From NCBI GenBank assembly GCA_963765935.1, contig CAVXXX010000001.1, forward strand, positions 1,426,001 to 1,490,000: a stretch of 64,000 nt of DNA. The letters run 5' to 3'. The position numbers and the translations under genes are program-made. Numbering within the stretch: position 1 is the stretch's first letter; every line of letters begins with the position of its first letter. Shown here one piece after another: positions 41,923 to 48,831 of the stretch. The notes beneath the pieces are model-generated. The model saw nothing but the letters and a program-made list of their open reading frames with translations. It did no database searches and was not told the DNA's origin. The stretch comes from JAMXLG01 sp963765935 (GTDB lineage: Bacteria > Vulcanimicrobiota > Vulcanimicrobiia > Vulcanimicrobiales > Vulcanimicrobiaceae).

Positions 41923-42465
41923 GTGAAACGTTCTTTCTTATCAGCAGCCGCTGCAATAGCGGTTTTAACAGTCGCGGCTTGTGGTGGCGGCGGAAGTAGC
42001 GGCGGTGGCGGCGGTACGACATACGGCGGCAATCCAATTCCGACAACTGCTCCGTCCCAGGCGCCGGCCAGCATGCCGCAAACGGCGGCCGTACTCGGCG
42101 CGCAAGCCTACGTCTCATCGAGCAATCAGCACACGCTCTATACGTTCGCTGCCGACAAAGCGAATAAATCGAACTGCACGGACGCAAGCGGATGCACGGG
42201 CCTGTGGCCGCCGTACACCGCGCCGGCCGGTACAGTGGCTCCCGCGGGCAGCGGCTTCGGCCTCATCACGCGCAGCGACGATGGCGCACTGCAATGGACG
42301 TATCAGTCAGTCCCGCTCTACAACTACGCCGGCGATTCGGCTGCGGGACAAGGCAACGGACAAGGCATCAATAGTTTCGGCGGCGTTTGGGGTGTTGCGC
42401 GTCCGGCGTCCGCATCGCCCGGACCAACAAGCTCGCCGAGCCACTGTGTCGGTTACTACTGCTAA
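41923..42465 (+). CDS. Lipoprotein with secreted-repeat (Lipoprotein_15) domain
   Basis: Protein of 180 residues from GTG 41923 with CGGAGG upstream. Lipobox LTVAAC at residues 16-21 and a Gly-rich linker are followed by a domain with SSNQHTLYTFAADKANKSNC, GCTGLWPPYTAP, WTYQSVPLYNYAGD and GQGINSFGGVWGVA, the pattern of the Lipoprotein_15 repeat (TLYTF...C...WPP...PLY.F). The domain occurs in secreted proteins of unknown function, sometimes near electron-transfer genes. Next genes encode a Sco-like protein, a cupredoxin-like protein and a cytochrome c. Confidence 0.85.
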   Translation: MKRSFLSAAAAIAVLTVAACGGGGSSGGGGGTTYGGNPIPTTAPSQAPASMPQTAAVLGAQAYVSSSNQHTLYTFAADKANKSNCTDASGCTGLWPPYTAPAGTVAPAGSGFGLITRSDDGALQWTYQSVPLYNYAGDSAAGQGNGQGINSFGGVWGVARPASASPGPTSSPSHCVGYYC

Positions 42466-42495
42466 GCCTTTCGGCAAACTCTAGGACAGGCTATC

Positions 42496-43038
42496 ATGTT
42501 CCACCGCTTCACGTTCCGGACGGCGATCATTCTTCTTATGATCGCCGCCCGGCCGGCGCACCTTAACGCAGCCGTACAGCCCATTCACCTCATGGATCAA
42601 CGCGGCAAAGCGTTTGATTTCGGGGATCTGCGCGGTGCACCGGTCGTTCTCACGTTCGTTTCGGCGCATTGCACCGACGCGTGTCCGCTGATCAACGCCC
42701 AGATCGCGCAGAGCGTGCAACGGCTGGGCCATCGTCCGCTCGCGGTTCGGTTTCTGACCGTGACGCTCGATCCCGAGCGCGATAGCGCGCTCGACATGCG
42801 ACGCATGGCAAAGCAGTTCGAAGCAAATCCCGCGCGCTGGATCGTCGCGTCGGGAAGCTCCGCAGACGTGCATACGCTCATGCGGCGGTATCATGTCGAA
42901 ACATCTCGCGACGCGCACGGTTATGCAACAGCGCACACCTCGTTCGTCTACATCCTCGATCCGCAGTTGCGGGTTCGCCGGACATTGCTCGCTTCGAGCG
43001 ATCTCGGCGAGGAACTCGCGCAAGAGGTTATGCAATGA
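42496..43038 (+). CDS. SCO1/SenC family thioredoxin-like protein
   Basis: Protein of 180 residues with a signal peptide or anchor (RTAIILLMIAARPAHLNA) and a thioredoxin fold with the copper-binding CTDACP (C-x3-C) and the His in TAHTSFVYILD. These ligands bind Cu(I) in Sco proteins that deliver copper to oxidases. FVSAHCTDACPLI and FLTVTLDPERD are typical. In the periplasm it would serve copper delivery or redox sensing. It ends in an ATGA overlap with the cupredoxin gene, and a cytochrome c gene follows, so these are a functional group. Confidence 0.9.
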   Translation: MFHRFTFRTAIILLMIAARPAHLNAAVQPIHLMDQRGKAFDFGDLRGAPVVLTFVSAHCTDACPLINAQIAQSVQRLGHRPLAVRFLTVTLDPERDSALDMRRMAKQFEANPARWIVASGSSADVHTLMRRYHVETSRDAHGYATAHTSFVYILDPQLRVRRTLLASSDLGEELAQEVMQ

Positions 43039-43496
43039 CGTTCGCTCGCACGCTGGTGTGCACGATGCTCCTCGCGGCGTGCACGCCGAACGGCGTTCTC
43101 GTGACCAGCGGCGGCGGAACCAACGTCTCGAACGTCACGCGAATCAACGTAAGCATCGCGGCGTTCGGACAGTCCTCGACGCCGGCCGGATTGGCACTCG
43201 GATTCTCGCCGATCATTGCCAACGTTACGGTTGGCAGCGGCGTGCAATTCGTCAACGTCGACAACACGTCACACACCGCGACCTCCATTTCCGCTACCGT
43301 CTTTCCCGCAACGTCACCGTTCACGTTCTCTGCGACGATGCAAACCGGGTCCGCGCTTTCGACGGGATTTAGCAGCGGCACACTTCCGGCGGGCGCCTCA
43401 TCGCCGGTCTTTCTCGTGGACAAGCCCGGCACGTACCTCTACGGCTGCTTCTTTCACTACAGTGGAACGATGCGAGGAGAGATCGTTGCGCAATAA
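43035..43496 (+). CDS. Cupredoxin-like lipoprotein
   Basis: Protein of 153 residues with lipobox MLLAAC (Cys near 16). The fold is a plastocyanin/azurin-type beta-sandwich: NVDNTSHTATSIS provides the first His ligand, and GTYLYGCFFHYSGTMRG gives Cys, His and Met in the type I copper order. It would be a membrane-anchored copper electron carrier on the outer or inner membrane. Start by ATGA overlap with the Sco gene. Its end overlaps the next gene by 11 bp. Confidence 0.85.
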   Translation: MTFARTLVCTMLLAACTPNGVLVTSGGGTNVSNVTRINVSIAAFGQSSTPAGLALGFSPIIANVTVGSGVQFVNVDNTSHTATSISATVFPATSPFTFSATMQTGSALSTGFSSGTLPAGASSPVFLVDKPGTYLYGCFFHYSGTMRGEIVAQ

Positions 43497-44616
43497 CCTC
43501 GTCCGCCTCACGCTCTCCATGGGCATGCTCGTCGCGTCTGCCGTGTTGTGCAATGCTCGCGCACAAGCGATTCCCATCTTCGCGCAACGCTACCATCTGA
43601 CGTGTGAAACGTGTCATTCGGTACTGCCGGAGTTGAACAGCTTTGGTTTGTCGTTCCGCGAACACGGATACCAATTGCCTCTTCCGAAGCACGGAACAAC
43701 CGTCGTTGCACTTCGCTATCAGCTCGAATGGGAGAAGGATCCGGTCAATTCGCGCCGCTGGACGCCCGGCGCCGTGCTGCTCGGCAATCTCGAGATCGGG
43801 CAAATTACGGCGTTCGCGCACTACAATCTGGGCGCGCAAGGCGGCCCGGCGGGGTTGTATCTCGGGTATCTCGCCGGATACAACAAACACACGCAGACCT
43901 TGTATCGCGCTGGACTCTTCGAGTTGCCGCTCATCCAGTCTCCCGGCCAGCGGCTCGACGATTTACAACAATACGGCTACTACGGAATTCACGTCGGCTT
44001 GAACGATCTTCCGTTATCATCGCCGCGGTGGGGATTTCAGATCGAGCGCACGATCGCGAATCTACGTTTGGATTTCGTCGGCGACGATGGCGAATTCAAA
44101 GGAGCTGCCTATGGCGGCGCACCCTCACCAACCGGCGAGACAACGTCGGCAGCGCATCCCGAATTCGGCCTCTTTGCGCGCGCACGCGCGACTGGGCAAT
44201 TAACCGTCGGTGGTGCGTCGATCACCGGTAGCCGTTGGATTGTTCTCACCGGAAAGAGCGGCTTCGAAGATCCGTACTCCCGTGAGAGCCTCTTTCTTGA
44301 CTATGCGCCGGGCAAATTCGATCTAACCGCCGAGCAGTGGTGGGGGAGCGACCAGAACGCCGACGGTTTCGGATCGGCGGTCGCAAGCAGCGGCGGCTAC
44401 GTTCGCGCGAAGTACTATCCGACTCCGCACTCGTATCTCGCCGTGCGATACGACGCAAGCGCGAACCCGTTCATCGCGCGCGACTTCGTGTATTACGGCG
44501 CGTTCATGATCACGCCGCACGTGCGGTTCATCCTCCAGGACGTTGCGAACGTCGGTTCCACGAGCAGCTTGGGCGCTGCATTTACAGTAGGTTTTCCGTG
44601 GCCAGCGAAGCTCTAG
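43486..44616 (+). CDS. Mono-heme cytochrome c protein with beta-barrel-like region
   Basis: Protein of 376 residues from TTG 43486 with GAGGAGA upstream. A signal peptide ends near ARAQA, and mature residues FAQRYHLTCETCHSVLPELNSFG hold the CxxCH heme site. The remainder has alternating hydrophobic strands (for example GLYLGYLAGYNKHTQTLY, YVRAKYYPTPHSYLAVRYDA and the final FTVGFPW), similar to a 12- to 16-strand outer-membrane barrel. A single-heme cap on a barrel suggests electron transfer across the outer membrane. It follows the Sco and cupredoxin genes and precedes a two-component system. Confidence 0.75.
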   Translation: MRNNLVRLTLSMGMLVASAVLCNARAQAIPIFAQRYHLTCETCHSVLPELNSFGLSFREHGYQLPLPKHGTTVVALRYQLEWEKDPVNSRRWTPGAVLLGNLEIGQITAFAHYNLGAQGGPAGLYLGYLAGYNKHTQTLYRAGLFELPLIQSPGQRLDDLQQYGYYGIHVGLNDLPLSSPRWGFQIERTIANLRLDFVGDDGEFKGAAYGGAPSPTGETTSAAHPEFGLFARARATGQLTVGGASITGSRWIVLTGKSGFEDPYSRESLFLDYAPGKFDLTAEQWWGSDQNADGFGSAVASSGGYVRAKYYPTPHSYLAVRYDASANPFIARDFVYYGAFMITPHVRFILQDVANVGSTSSLGAAFTVGFPWPAKL

Positions 44617-44630
44617 AATAGAGGTCTTTC

Positions 44631-45302
44631 ATGCGTATCCTCGTGATCGAAGACAACCATGCCGTAGCGAATTCCGTGCGCTCGATGCTTGAAGCGCGAC
44701 GGTATGCCGTCGATGTTGCGGCGGACGGCGAGTCCGGGCTCGACTATCTGCTGCGCGGCACGTACGATGCGGCGATCGTCGACGTCGGCTTGCCGCGCCG
44801 CGATGGATTTTCGATCGCCGAGACGGCGCGCGCCAATCAGATTCAAACGCCTATTCTGATGCTCACCGCGCGCGACGGCGTCGAGGACCGAGTCACCGGA
44901 CTCGACTCGGGCGCCGATGATTACCTAGCGAAACCGTTTGCCGAGAATGAGCTCATCGCTCGCTTGAAGGCGCTGCTGCGCCGGGGGAATCTGCCGGTCC
45001 AAGAACGGTTCATCGCCGGTGGACTGATCGTTGACGTCGGAGCCCGAACCGCGGTCTTCAACGGCAAGTCGATCGAGCTCGGCTCAACGGAGTTCCGCCT
45101 GCTCGAGTTTCTTGCGCGCAATGCGGGAATCGCATTCTCGCGTGCGCAACTGCTCGAACACGTTTGGGAGTACGAGTTCGAGGGTTCGAGCAACATCGTG
45201 GACGTCTATATCAGTCAGCTGCGCCGTAAGTTGAAATCGGCTGGAGCACGCGACCTGATCGTCACCGTGTGGGGCGTCGGATATAAACTAGGGGCTCCCT
45301 GA
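44631..45302 (+). CDS. OmpR-family response regulator
   Basis: Protein of 223 residues. Receiver domain residues 1-115 with IEDN (acidic pair), the phospho-acceptor in AAIVDVGLPRRDG, MLTAR and DYLAKPF; the C-terminal winged helix (about 130-220) has LGSTEFRLLEFLARN and SNIVDVYISQLRRKL. It follows the cytochrome gene by 14 bp and may sense the copper/redox genes upstream (CusR-like). The stop codon is inside the left terminal repeat of the MITE-like element at 45291, which gives the C-terminus KLGAP. So insertion probably replaced the native end of the protein. Confidence 0.93.
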   Translation: MRILVIEDNHAVANSVRSMLEARRYAVDVAADGESGLDYLLRGTYDAAIVDVGLPRRDGFSIAETARANQIQTPILMLTARDGVEDRVTGLDSGADDYLAKPFAENELIARLKALLRRGNLPVQERFIAGGLIVDVGARTAVFNGKSIELGSTEFRLLEFLARNAGIAFSRAQLLEHVWEYEFEGSSNIVDVYISQLRRKLKSAGARDLIVTVWGVGYKLGAP

Positions 45303-45564
45303 AGGAATGGCGCGTCGACTGCAAAGATTATTTGGGGCAAGATTGAGGCGCGAGGAGGGAGCATCCCCTCTGCGGGATGTGACCGACGCCGCAACGATGA
45401 GATTGCCCCAAATAACCTTTGCCCTTCGGGTTTTGGCGGCACAACCCGATCTGCCGCTTCGGACGCGCGGTCACATCCCACAGAGGGGATGCTCGCGCGC
45501 GTCCTCATTGCATCTAGGGTTGTGGCGCCAAAACAGTCGGCGCGCCATTCCTTCAGGGAGCCCC
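45291..45564. mobile_element. 274-bp MITE-like element with interlocked inverted repeats
   Basis: The element has 31-bp terminal inverted repeats (45291-45321 and 45534-45564, one mismatch), each flanked by TA (45289-45290 and 45565-45566), as expected for a TA target duplication of IS630/Tc1-like MITEs. It carries no ORF. Inside are three more inverted-repeat pairs: 45321-45340 with 45403-45422 (20 bp, one mismatch), 45359-45385 with 45468-45494 (27 bp, one mismatch), and 45430-45447 with 45517-45534 (18 bp, one mismatch). Their order is A B C B' D C' D' A', so the C arms lie in the loops of the B and D hairpins. It separates the regulator and kinase genes. Confidence 0.8.
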
Positions 45565-45571
45565 TAACGAC

Positions 45572-46483
45572 GTGATCGGCCGGCTCGTTGCGCTGTATCT
45601 GGCAGTGTTCGCAGCGGTCCTCGCGGTCCTTTCGATTGGCGCGTATCTGTTCGTTGGTACGCAATATCACAGTTTGTTGCTCCCTGCGCTTTCCACACCG
45701 GAAGGCGCTGCTGCGTACGAGCTCGCGATGCGGCGCGTGGCGCTCACGATCGTGGCGTTCGATGTTCCGCTCTTGATTCTCGTCGGCATCGCGTCGTGGC
45801 TGCTCGCGCGCATCTCCGTCGCGCCCTGGCTCTCCGCACGCGCGCGGGAGCGTGAATTTATCGCCGACGCGGCGCACGAACTTCGTTCTCCGCTTGCGAC
45901 GATCTCATCCGTTGCGCAAGCATCGCGGAACGCCGGCGAAGCCGCGATGCGCGAGGCACTCGAACTCATCGCGAAAACATCGCTCGATGCAAGCGGCGTC
46001 ATTTCGGATCTTCTCATCCTCGCGCGCTCGCCTTCGACGACGCTGCTTGTACGGGAACCCGTCGATCTCGCAGCGATCGCCCATGAGTGCGTCGCAGAGT
46101 TTCGCACGCGTGCGAAATCAGCCGGGATTACGATCGAAACAAACATCAGATCAGCAATCGTCAACGGCGACGCGCGTCGCCTTCGGGAGCTGATCCGCAA
46201 TCTGTTGGAAAACGCGCTGCATCACGCCCGCTCGACGATCGCGATCTCGTGCGGGTCCAGCGGCGGACGAGCGCAACTGAGCGTCACAGACGACGGCTCG
46301 GGCGTCCCGACCGATTCGCGCGATCGCATCTTCCAACGATTCTTCCGCAACGGCGAAGCGGCAGGTACCGGACTCGGACTCGCCATCGCGCAGTGGGTTG
46401 CACGCGCGCACGAAGGCACGATTTCGCTCTCCGATCACGCGCCGGGTGCATCCTTTGTTGTTGAAATCCCGTTAGTCTCATAA
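45572..46483 (+). CDS. Membrane sensor histidine kinase (partner of 44631 regulator)
   Basis: Protein of 303 residues from a GTG. Two transmembrane helices (about 3-27 and 52-78) flank a short extracytoplasmic loop of only 25 residues. The HisKA domain has FIADAAHELRSPLATISSV with the phospho-accepting His, and the HATPase domain has LIRNLLENALHHA, DDGSGVP and GTGLGLAIAQWVA. A HAMP linker is short or absent. The cytoplasmic core follows the second helix directly. It should pair with the OmpR regulator, although the 274-bp element separates them, which may affect coupled expression. The next gene begins two bases after its stop. Confidence 0.9.
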   Translation: MIGRLVALYLAVFAAVLAVLSIGAYLFVGTQYHSLLLPALSTPEGAAAYELAMRRVALTIVAFDVPLLILVGIASWLLARISVAPWLSARAREREFIADAAHELRSPLATISSVAQASRNAGEAAMREALELIAKTSLDASGVISDLLILARSPSTTLLVREPVDLAAIAHECVAEFRTRAKSAGITIETNIRSAIVNGDARRLRELIRNLLENALHHARSTIAISCGSSGGRAQLSVTDDGSGVPTDSRDRIFQRFFRNGEAAGTGLGLAIAQWVARAHEGTISLSDHAPGASFVVEIPLVS

Positions 46484-46485
46484 CC

Positions 46486-46926
46486 GTGGCCACATCGATC
46501 GTTCGTTCACCCTTGGAACACGAGCAGCTCGCCGATCTCGTCGCCGAATATGAGGCCTCGTTACCGCCGGAGCTTCGTCACGACTATGTGCCGGTCGTCG
46601 ATGGAAGCACGAAGATCGCGATCGTCGCTGCTCTTTGCGGCGTTGCTGCGGGCTGTGTTTTCGTCACACCGTTCGATAATGAGTCCGTAATCATTCAACG
46701 TCTCTTCGTTCGCCCCGACGCTCGGGGCCGGGGCGTTGCGCGAGCATTAATGCAGCATGCGGTCGATCATGCCCGCGAACACGGCTACCGGCGTCTCGTG
46801 CTCGATACGGACAAAGAGCAGCTTCAGGCGGCGTATCAGCTGTATCTTTCGCTAGGCTTCACGGAATGCGCGCCGTTTGGTTCGGTACCGTACGAACATC
46901 CGACGTACATGGAACTCCCGCTCTAA
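46486..46926 (+). CDS. GNAT family N-acetyltransferase
   Basis: Protein of 146 residues from GTG 46486, two bases after the kinase stop. The acetyl-CoA loop is RLFVRPDARGRGVARALMQHAVDHAREHG (R-x2-G-x-G/A), followed by RLVLDTDKEQLQAAYQLYLSLGFTEC, where the Tyr and LGF are typical of GNAT strand 6. The N-terminal half has conserved EYEASLPPELRHDY. It transfers an acetyl group to an unknown amine acceptor. It is followed by the inverted repeat at 46939. Confidence 0.87.
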   Translation: MATSIVRSPLEHEQLADLVAEYEASLPPELRHDYVPVVDGSTKIAIVAALCGVAAGCVFVTPFDNESVIIQRLFVRPDARGRGVARALMQHAVDHAREHGYRRLVLDTDKEQLQAAYQLYLSLGFTECAPFGSVPYEHPTYMELPL

Positions 46927-46938
46927 GCGCAAGGCCGT

Positions 46939-47013
46939 TGTCATCCTGAGCCTGTCGAAGGACTACCTCGAAGGAAACGCACGTAACGGTCCTTCGACAA
47001 GCTCAGGATGACA
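46939..47013. repeat. Long inverted repeat (REP-like, GTCATCCTGAGC family)
   Basis: Two 25-bp arms (46939-46963 and 46989-47013) that are reverse complements with a single mismatch, separated by 25 bp. Each contains TCATCCTGAGC and TCGAAGGA, forming a large hairpin between two acetyltransferase genes. A half copy, CGAC[A/G]AGCTCAGGATGACA, is found at 55065. Such sequences are known as intergenic repeats in diverse bacteria. Confidence 0.75.
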
Positions 47014-47056
47014 GGGTGGTGCCGCGTTCCTATTGACCCTATGTGATGGAATTGTC

Positions 47057-47659
47057 ATGATGATCGATCCAGCACTGGTTCTCGAAGGGCCGCGCGTTAA
47101 ACTGGAACCGGTGGCGCGTCGTCACTTGCAACAGTTACGCGCAAACTGCGCCGAACCCGCATTGTGGGAGCTCGTCTACGGTGCGAATCCGTTTCTTACC
47201 GACGCCGATGCGGACGCGTGGTTTGCCGACGCAACGGCCGGTGGCGATCGCTTCGCGTTTGCGATTATCGATAAGGCAGGCGGCGACGTTATCGGGTCGA
47301 CGCGCTTTGCCGACATTCAACCGCAACACCGCAAACTCGAAATCGGTTGGACATTCATCGCTCGGCGCTATTGGCGTTCGCACGTCAATACCGAATGCAA
47401 ATATCTCCTGCTCGAATACGCATTCGAGCGCTGGAACGCCGAACGCGTGCAGTTCAAGGCGGAAGCGATCAATATGCGTTCCCGCAATGCAATCGAACGG
47501 TTGGGCGCGACGCATGAAGGCACGCTCCGTTCGTTTCGCATCAAACCCGAAAACGGCGAGGTCCGCGATACCTCATTCTATAGCATCATCAGGCGGGAGT
47601 GGCCGGTGGTGAAAGAGCGTCTCGTATCGCGCCTTCATGCAGACGTACGAACGGCGTAA
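47057..47659 (+). CDS. GNAT family N-acetyltransferase (RimJ/RimL-like)
   Basis: Protein of 200 residues starting MMIDPALVLEGPRVKLEPVA. The fold is the RimJ/RimL subgroup: DVIGSTRFADIQPQHRKLEIGWTFIARRYW, NTECKYLLLEYAFE, VQFKAEAINMRSRNAIERLGATHEGTLRSF. The RSRNAIERLGA segment is the acetyl-CoA and substrate region shared with ribosomal-protein acetyltransferases and with detoxifying acetyltransferases. The acceptor is unknown. ATGATG at 47057 follows ATGGA at suitable distance. Its last 23 bp overlap the next acetyltransferase gene. Confidence 0.87.
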   Translation: MMIDPALVLEGPRVKLEPVARRHLQQLRANCAEPALWELVYGANPFLTDADADAWFADATAGGDRFAFAIIDKAGGDVIGSTRFADIQPQHRKLEIGWTFIARRYWRSHVNTECKYLLLEYAFERWNAERVQFKAEAINMRSRNAIERLGATHEGTLRSFRIKPENGEVRDTSFYSIIRREWPVVKERLVSRLHADVRTA

Positions 47660-48089
47660 GCCTCCCTATCTCCTCACGACCGATCGGGCGCATATCTCGC
47701 TCGATACCGTCGAATCGTTTCTGCGACGGAGCTATTGGGCGGCAGAACGTTCGCGCGATCGTATCGCTCGGACATTGGAGACGTCGCTCTGCTTTATAGC
47801 GATCGATGAACGCGATGGTCACGCCGCCGCGTTTGCTCGTGTGGTTACCGATTATGCGGACTTTGCGTGGCTGTGCGACGTTTTCGTTGAGCCGGATGTG
47901 CGCGGAAACGGTGTGGGCAAATGGATGGTCGAGTGCGTGCTCGCACATCCTGAATTGCAAGGTCTGCGTCGCATGATCCTCGCAACATCGAGCGCACACA
48001 GTTTATACGCGCGCTATGGATTTACACCGCTCGCAAAGCCGGAACTCTGGATGGAGCGTTATACTGCCGTTGGACCGAAGCCGCGATAA
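47637..48089 (+). CDS. GNAT family N-acetyltransferase
   Basis: Protein of 150 residues. VFVEPDVRGNGVGKWMVECVL is the acetyl-CoA-binding loop (R-G-x-G-x-G-K), followed by LRRMILATSSAHSLYARYGFTPLAKPELWMER, typical of small GNATs. The N-terminal part contains LLTTDRAHISLDTVESFLRRSYWA, found in a family of short GNATs with unknown acceptor. It overlaps the upstream GNAT by 23 bp, suggesting coupling. Its 3' end overlaps the convergent gene at 48059 by 31 bp. Confidence 0.87.
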   Translation: MQTYERRKPPYLLTTDRAHISLDTVESFLRRSYWAAERSRDRIARTLETSLCFIAIDERDGHAAAFARVVTDYADFAWLCDVFVEPDVRGNGVGKWMVECVLAHPELQGLRRMILATSSAHSLYARYGFTPLAKPELWMERYTAVGPKPR

Positions 48090-48349
48090 CCGCGCAATGG
48101 GACGATTTGATATTCGACCATCTTGTGAACAAATAGCGGGAGCGTCATCAGCGATGACTCGGCGTGTTCGCGCGAGTCGGCTTCGAGCAACAAACACGCA
48201 CCGAGGACGTCCTGGCGGCTCCACGCTATGCGAATGATACCATCGGCGTACAAACGGCGTACGCTTTCGGCTTCCTCATCGAGAAGTGCATCGAACGCTT
48301 CTTGCGGAAACGCTTCGGTCAATCGGCGGACGACTGCGAGGAATTGCAT
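48059..48349 (-). CDS. Muconolactone isomerase-like small protein
   Basis: Protein of 96 residues of the dimeric alpha/beta-barrel type. EEAESVRRLYADGIIRIAWSRQDVLGACLLLEADSREHAESSLMTLPLF followed by VPLRGYRGFG is the pattern of muconolactone delta-isomerase-like proteins that occur outside the catechol pathway. Function is probably a small ligand-binding or isomerase activity. Its ATG at 48349 directly abuts the stop of the DUF5069 gene (48350), indicating coupling. The end overlaps the convergent GNAT gene. Confidence 0.8.
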   Translation of the reverse strand: MQFLAVVRRLTEAFPQEAFDALLDEEAESVRRLYADGIIRIAWSRQDVLGACLLLEADSREHAESSLMTLPLFVHKMVEYQIVPLRGYRGFGPTAV

Positions 48350-48793
48350 CTATGCGTTTGCTCCGAACAGCCGGCGGTCGTCGGCTTCGATGATGTCGAG
48401 AATGTATTCCAGCTGCGGATCAGCAGCTAAAACTTCGGAGTAAAAGTCGCGGAAGAACGCTTCGTCTTCTGCGTGCTTGGGGCGCAGACGGCGCATCGTT
48501 TCGTTGATCGCCGGGTATTGCGACGCGTCGGTGTGCTCGCGCAGCCACGCTGCGACTTCCGTATCATCCTTCGCTTGCGCCACGCGGGCGGATAGCGCTT
48601 CTTCGGTGATGCCGAGACGCTTGAGAAGATAGCCGGACATTCCCAAGATTTGGGCGTTGATCAGATACACGCCCGGATTTCCGCCCGGTAGCAGTCCGCG
48701 CAGCTTGTCGATTGTCCGGGGCATGAAGATCAGACCATCGAGTTCTTCGTAACACGAGCGCGGCGGATGCACGGACAAATCCAACGGTTCCAT
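48350..48793 (-). CDS. DUF5069 family protein
   Basis: Protein of 147 residues with PRSCYEELDGLIFMPRTIDKLRGLLPGGNPG, the start motif of DUF5069 proteins (PRSP-x-E-x-L-G-G...LARMIDKARA), and mostly helical sequence. The function of the family is unknown. It starts at ATG 48793, with TACTAA exactly six bases upstream on the minus strand, close to the leaderless promoters elsewhere. It pairs with the muconolactone-isomerase-like gene and is divergent from ubiD. Confidence 0.8.
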   Translation of the reverse strand: MEPLDLSVHPPRSCYEELDGLIFMPRTIDKLRGLLPGGNPGVYLINAQILGMSGYLLKRLGITEEALSARVAQAKDDTEVAAWLREHTDASQYPAINETMRRLRPKHAEDEAFFRDFYSEVLAADPQLEYILDIIEADDRRLFGANA

Positions 48794-48831
48794 GCGGGGT
48801 TAGTACGGCGGGCCTACCGAATGGCCTCGTT

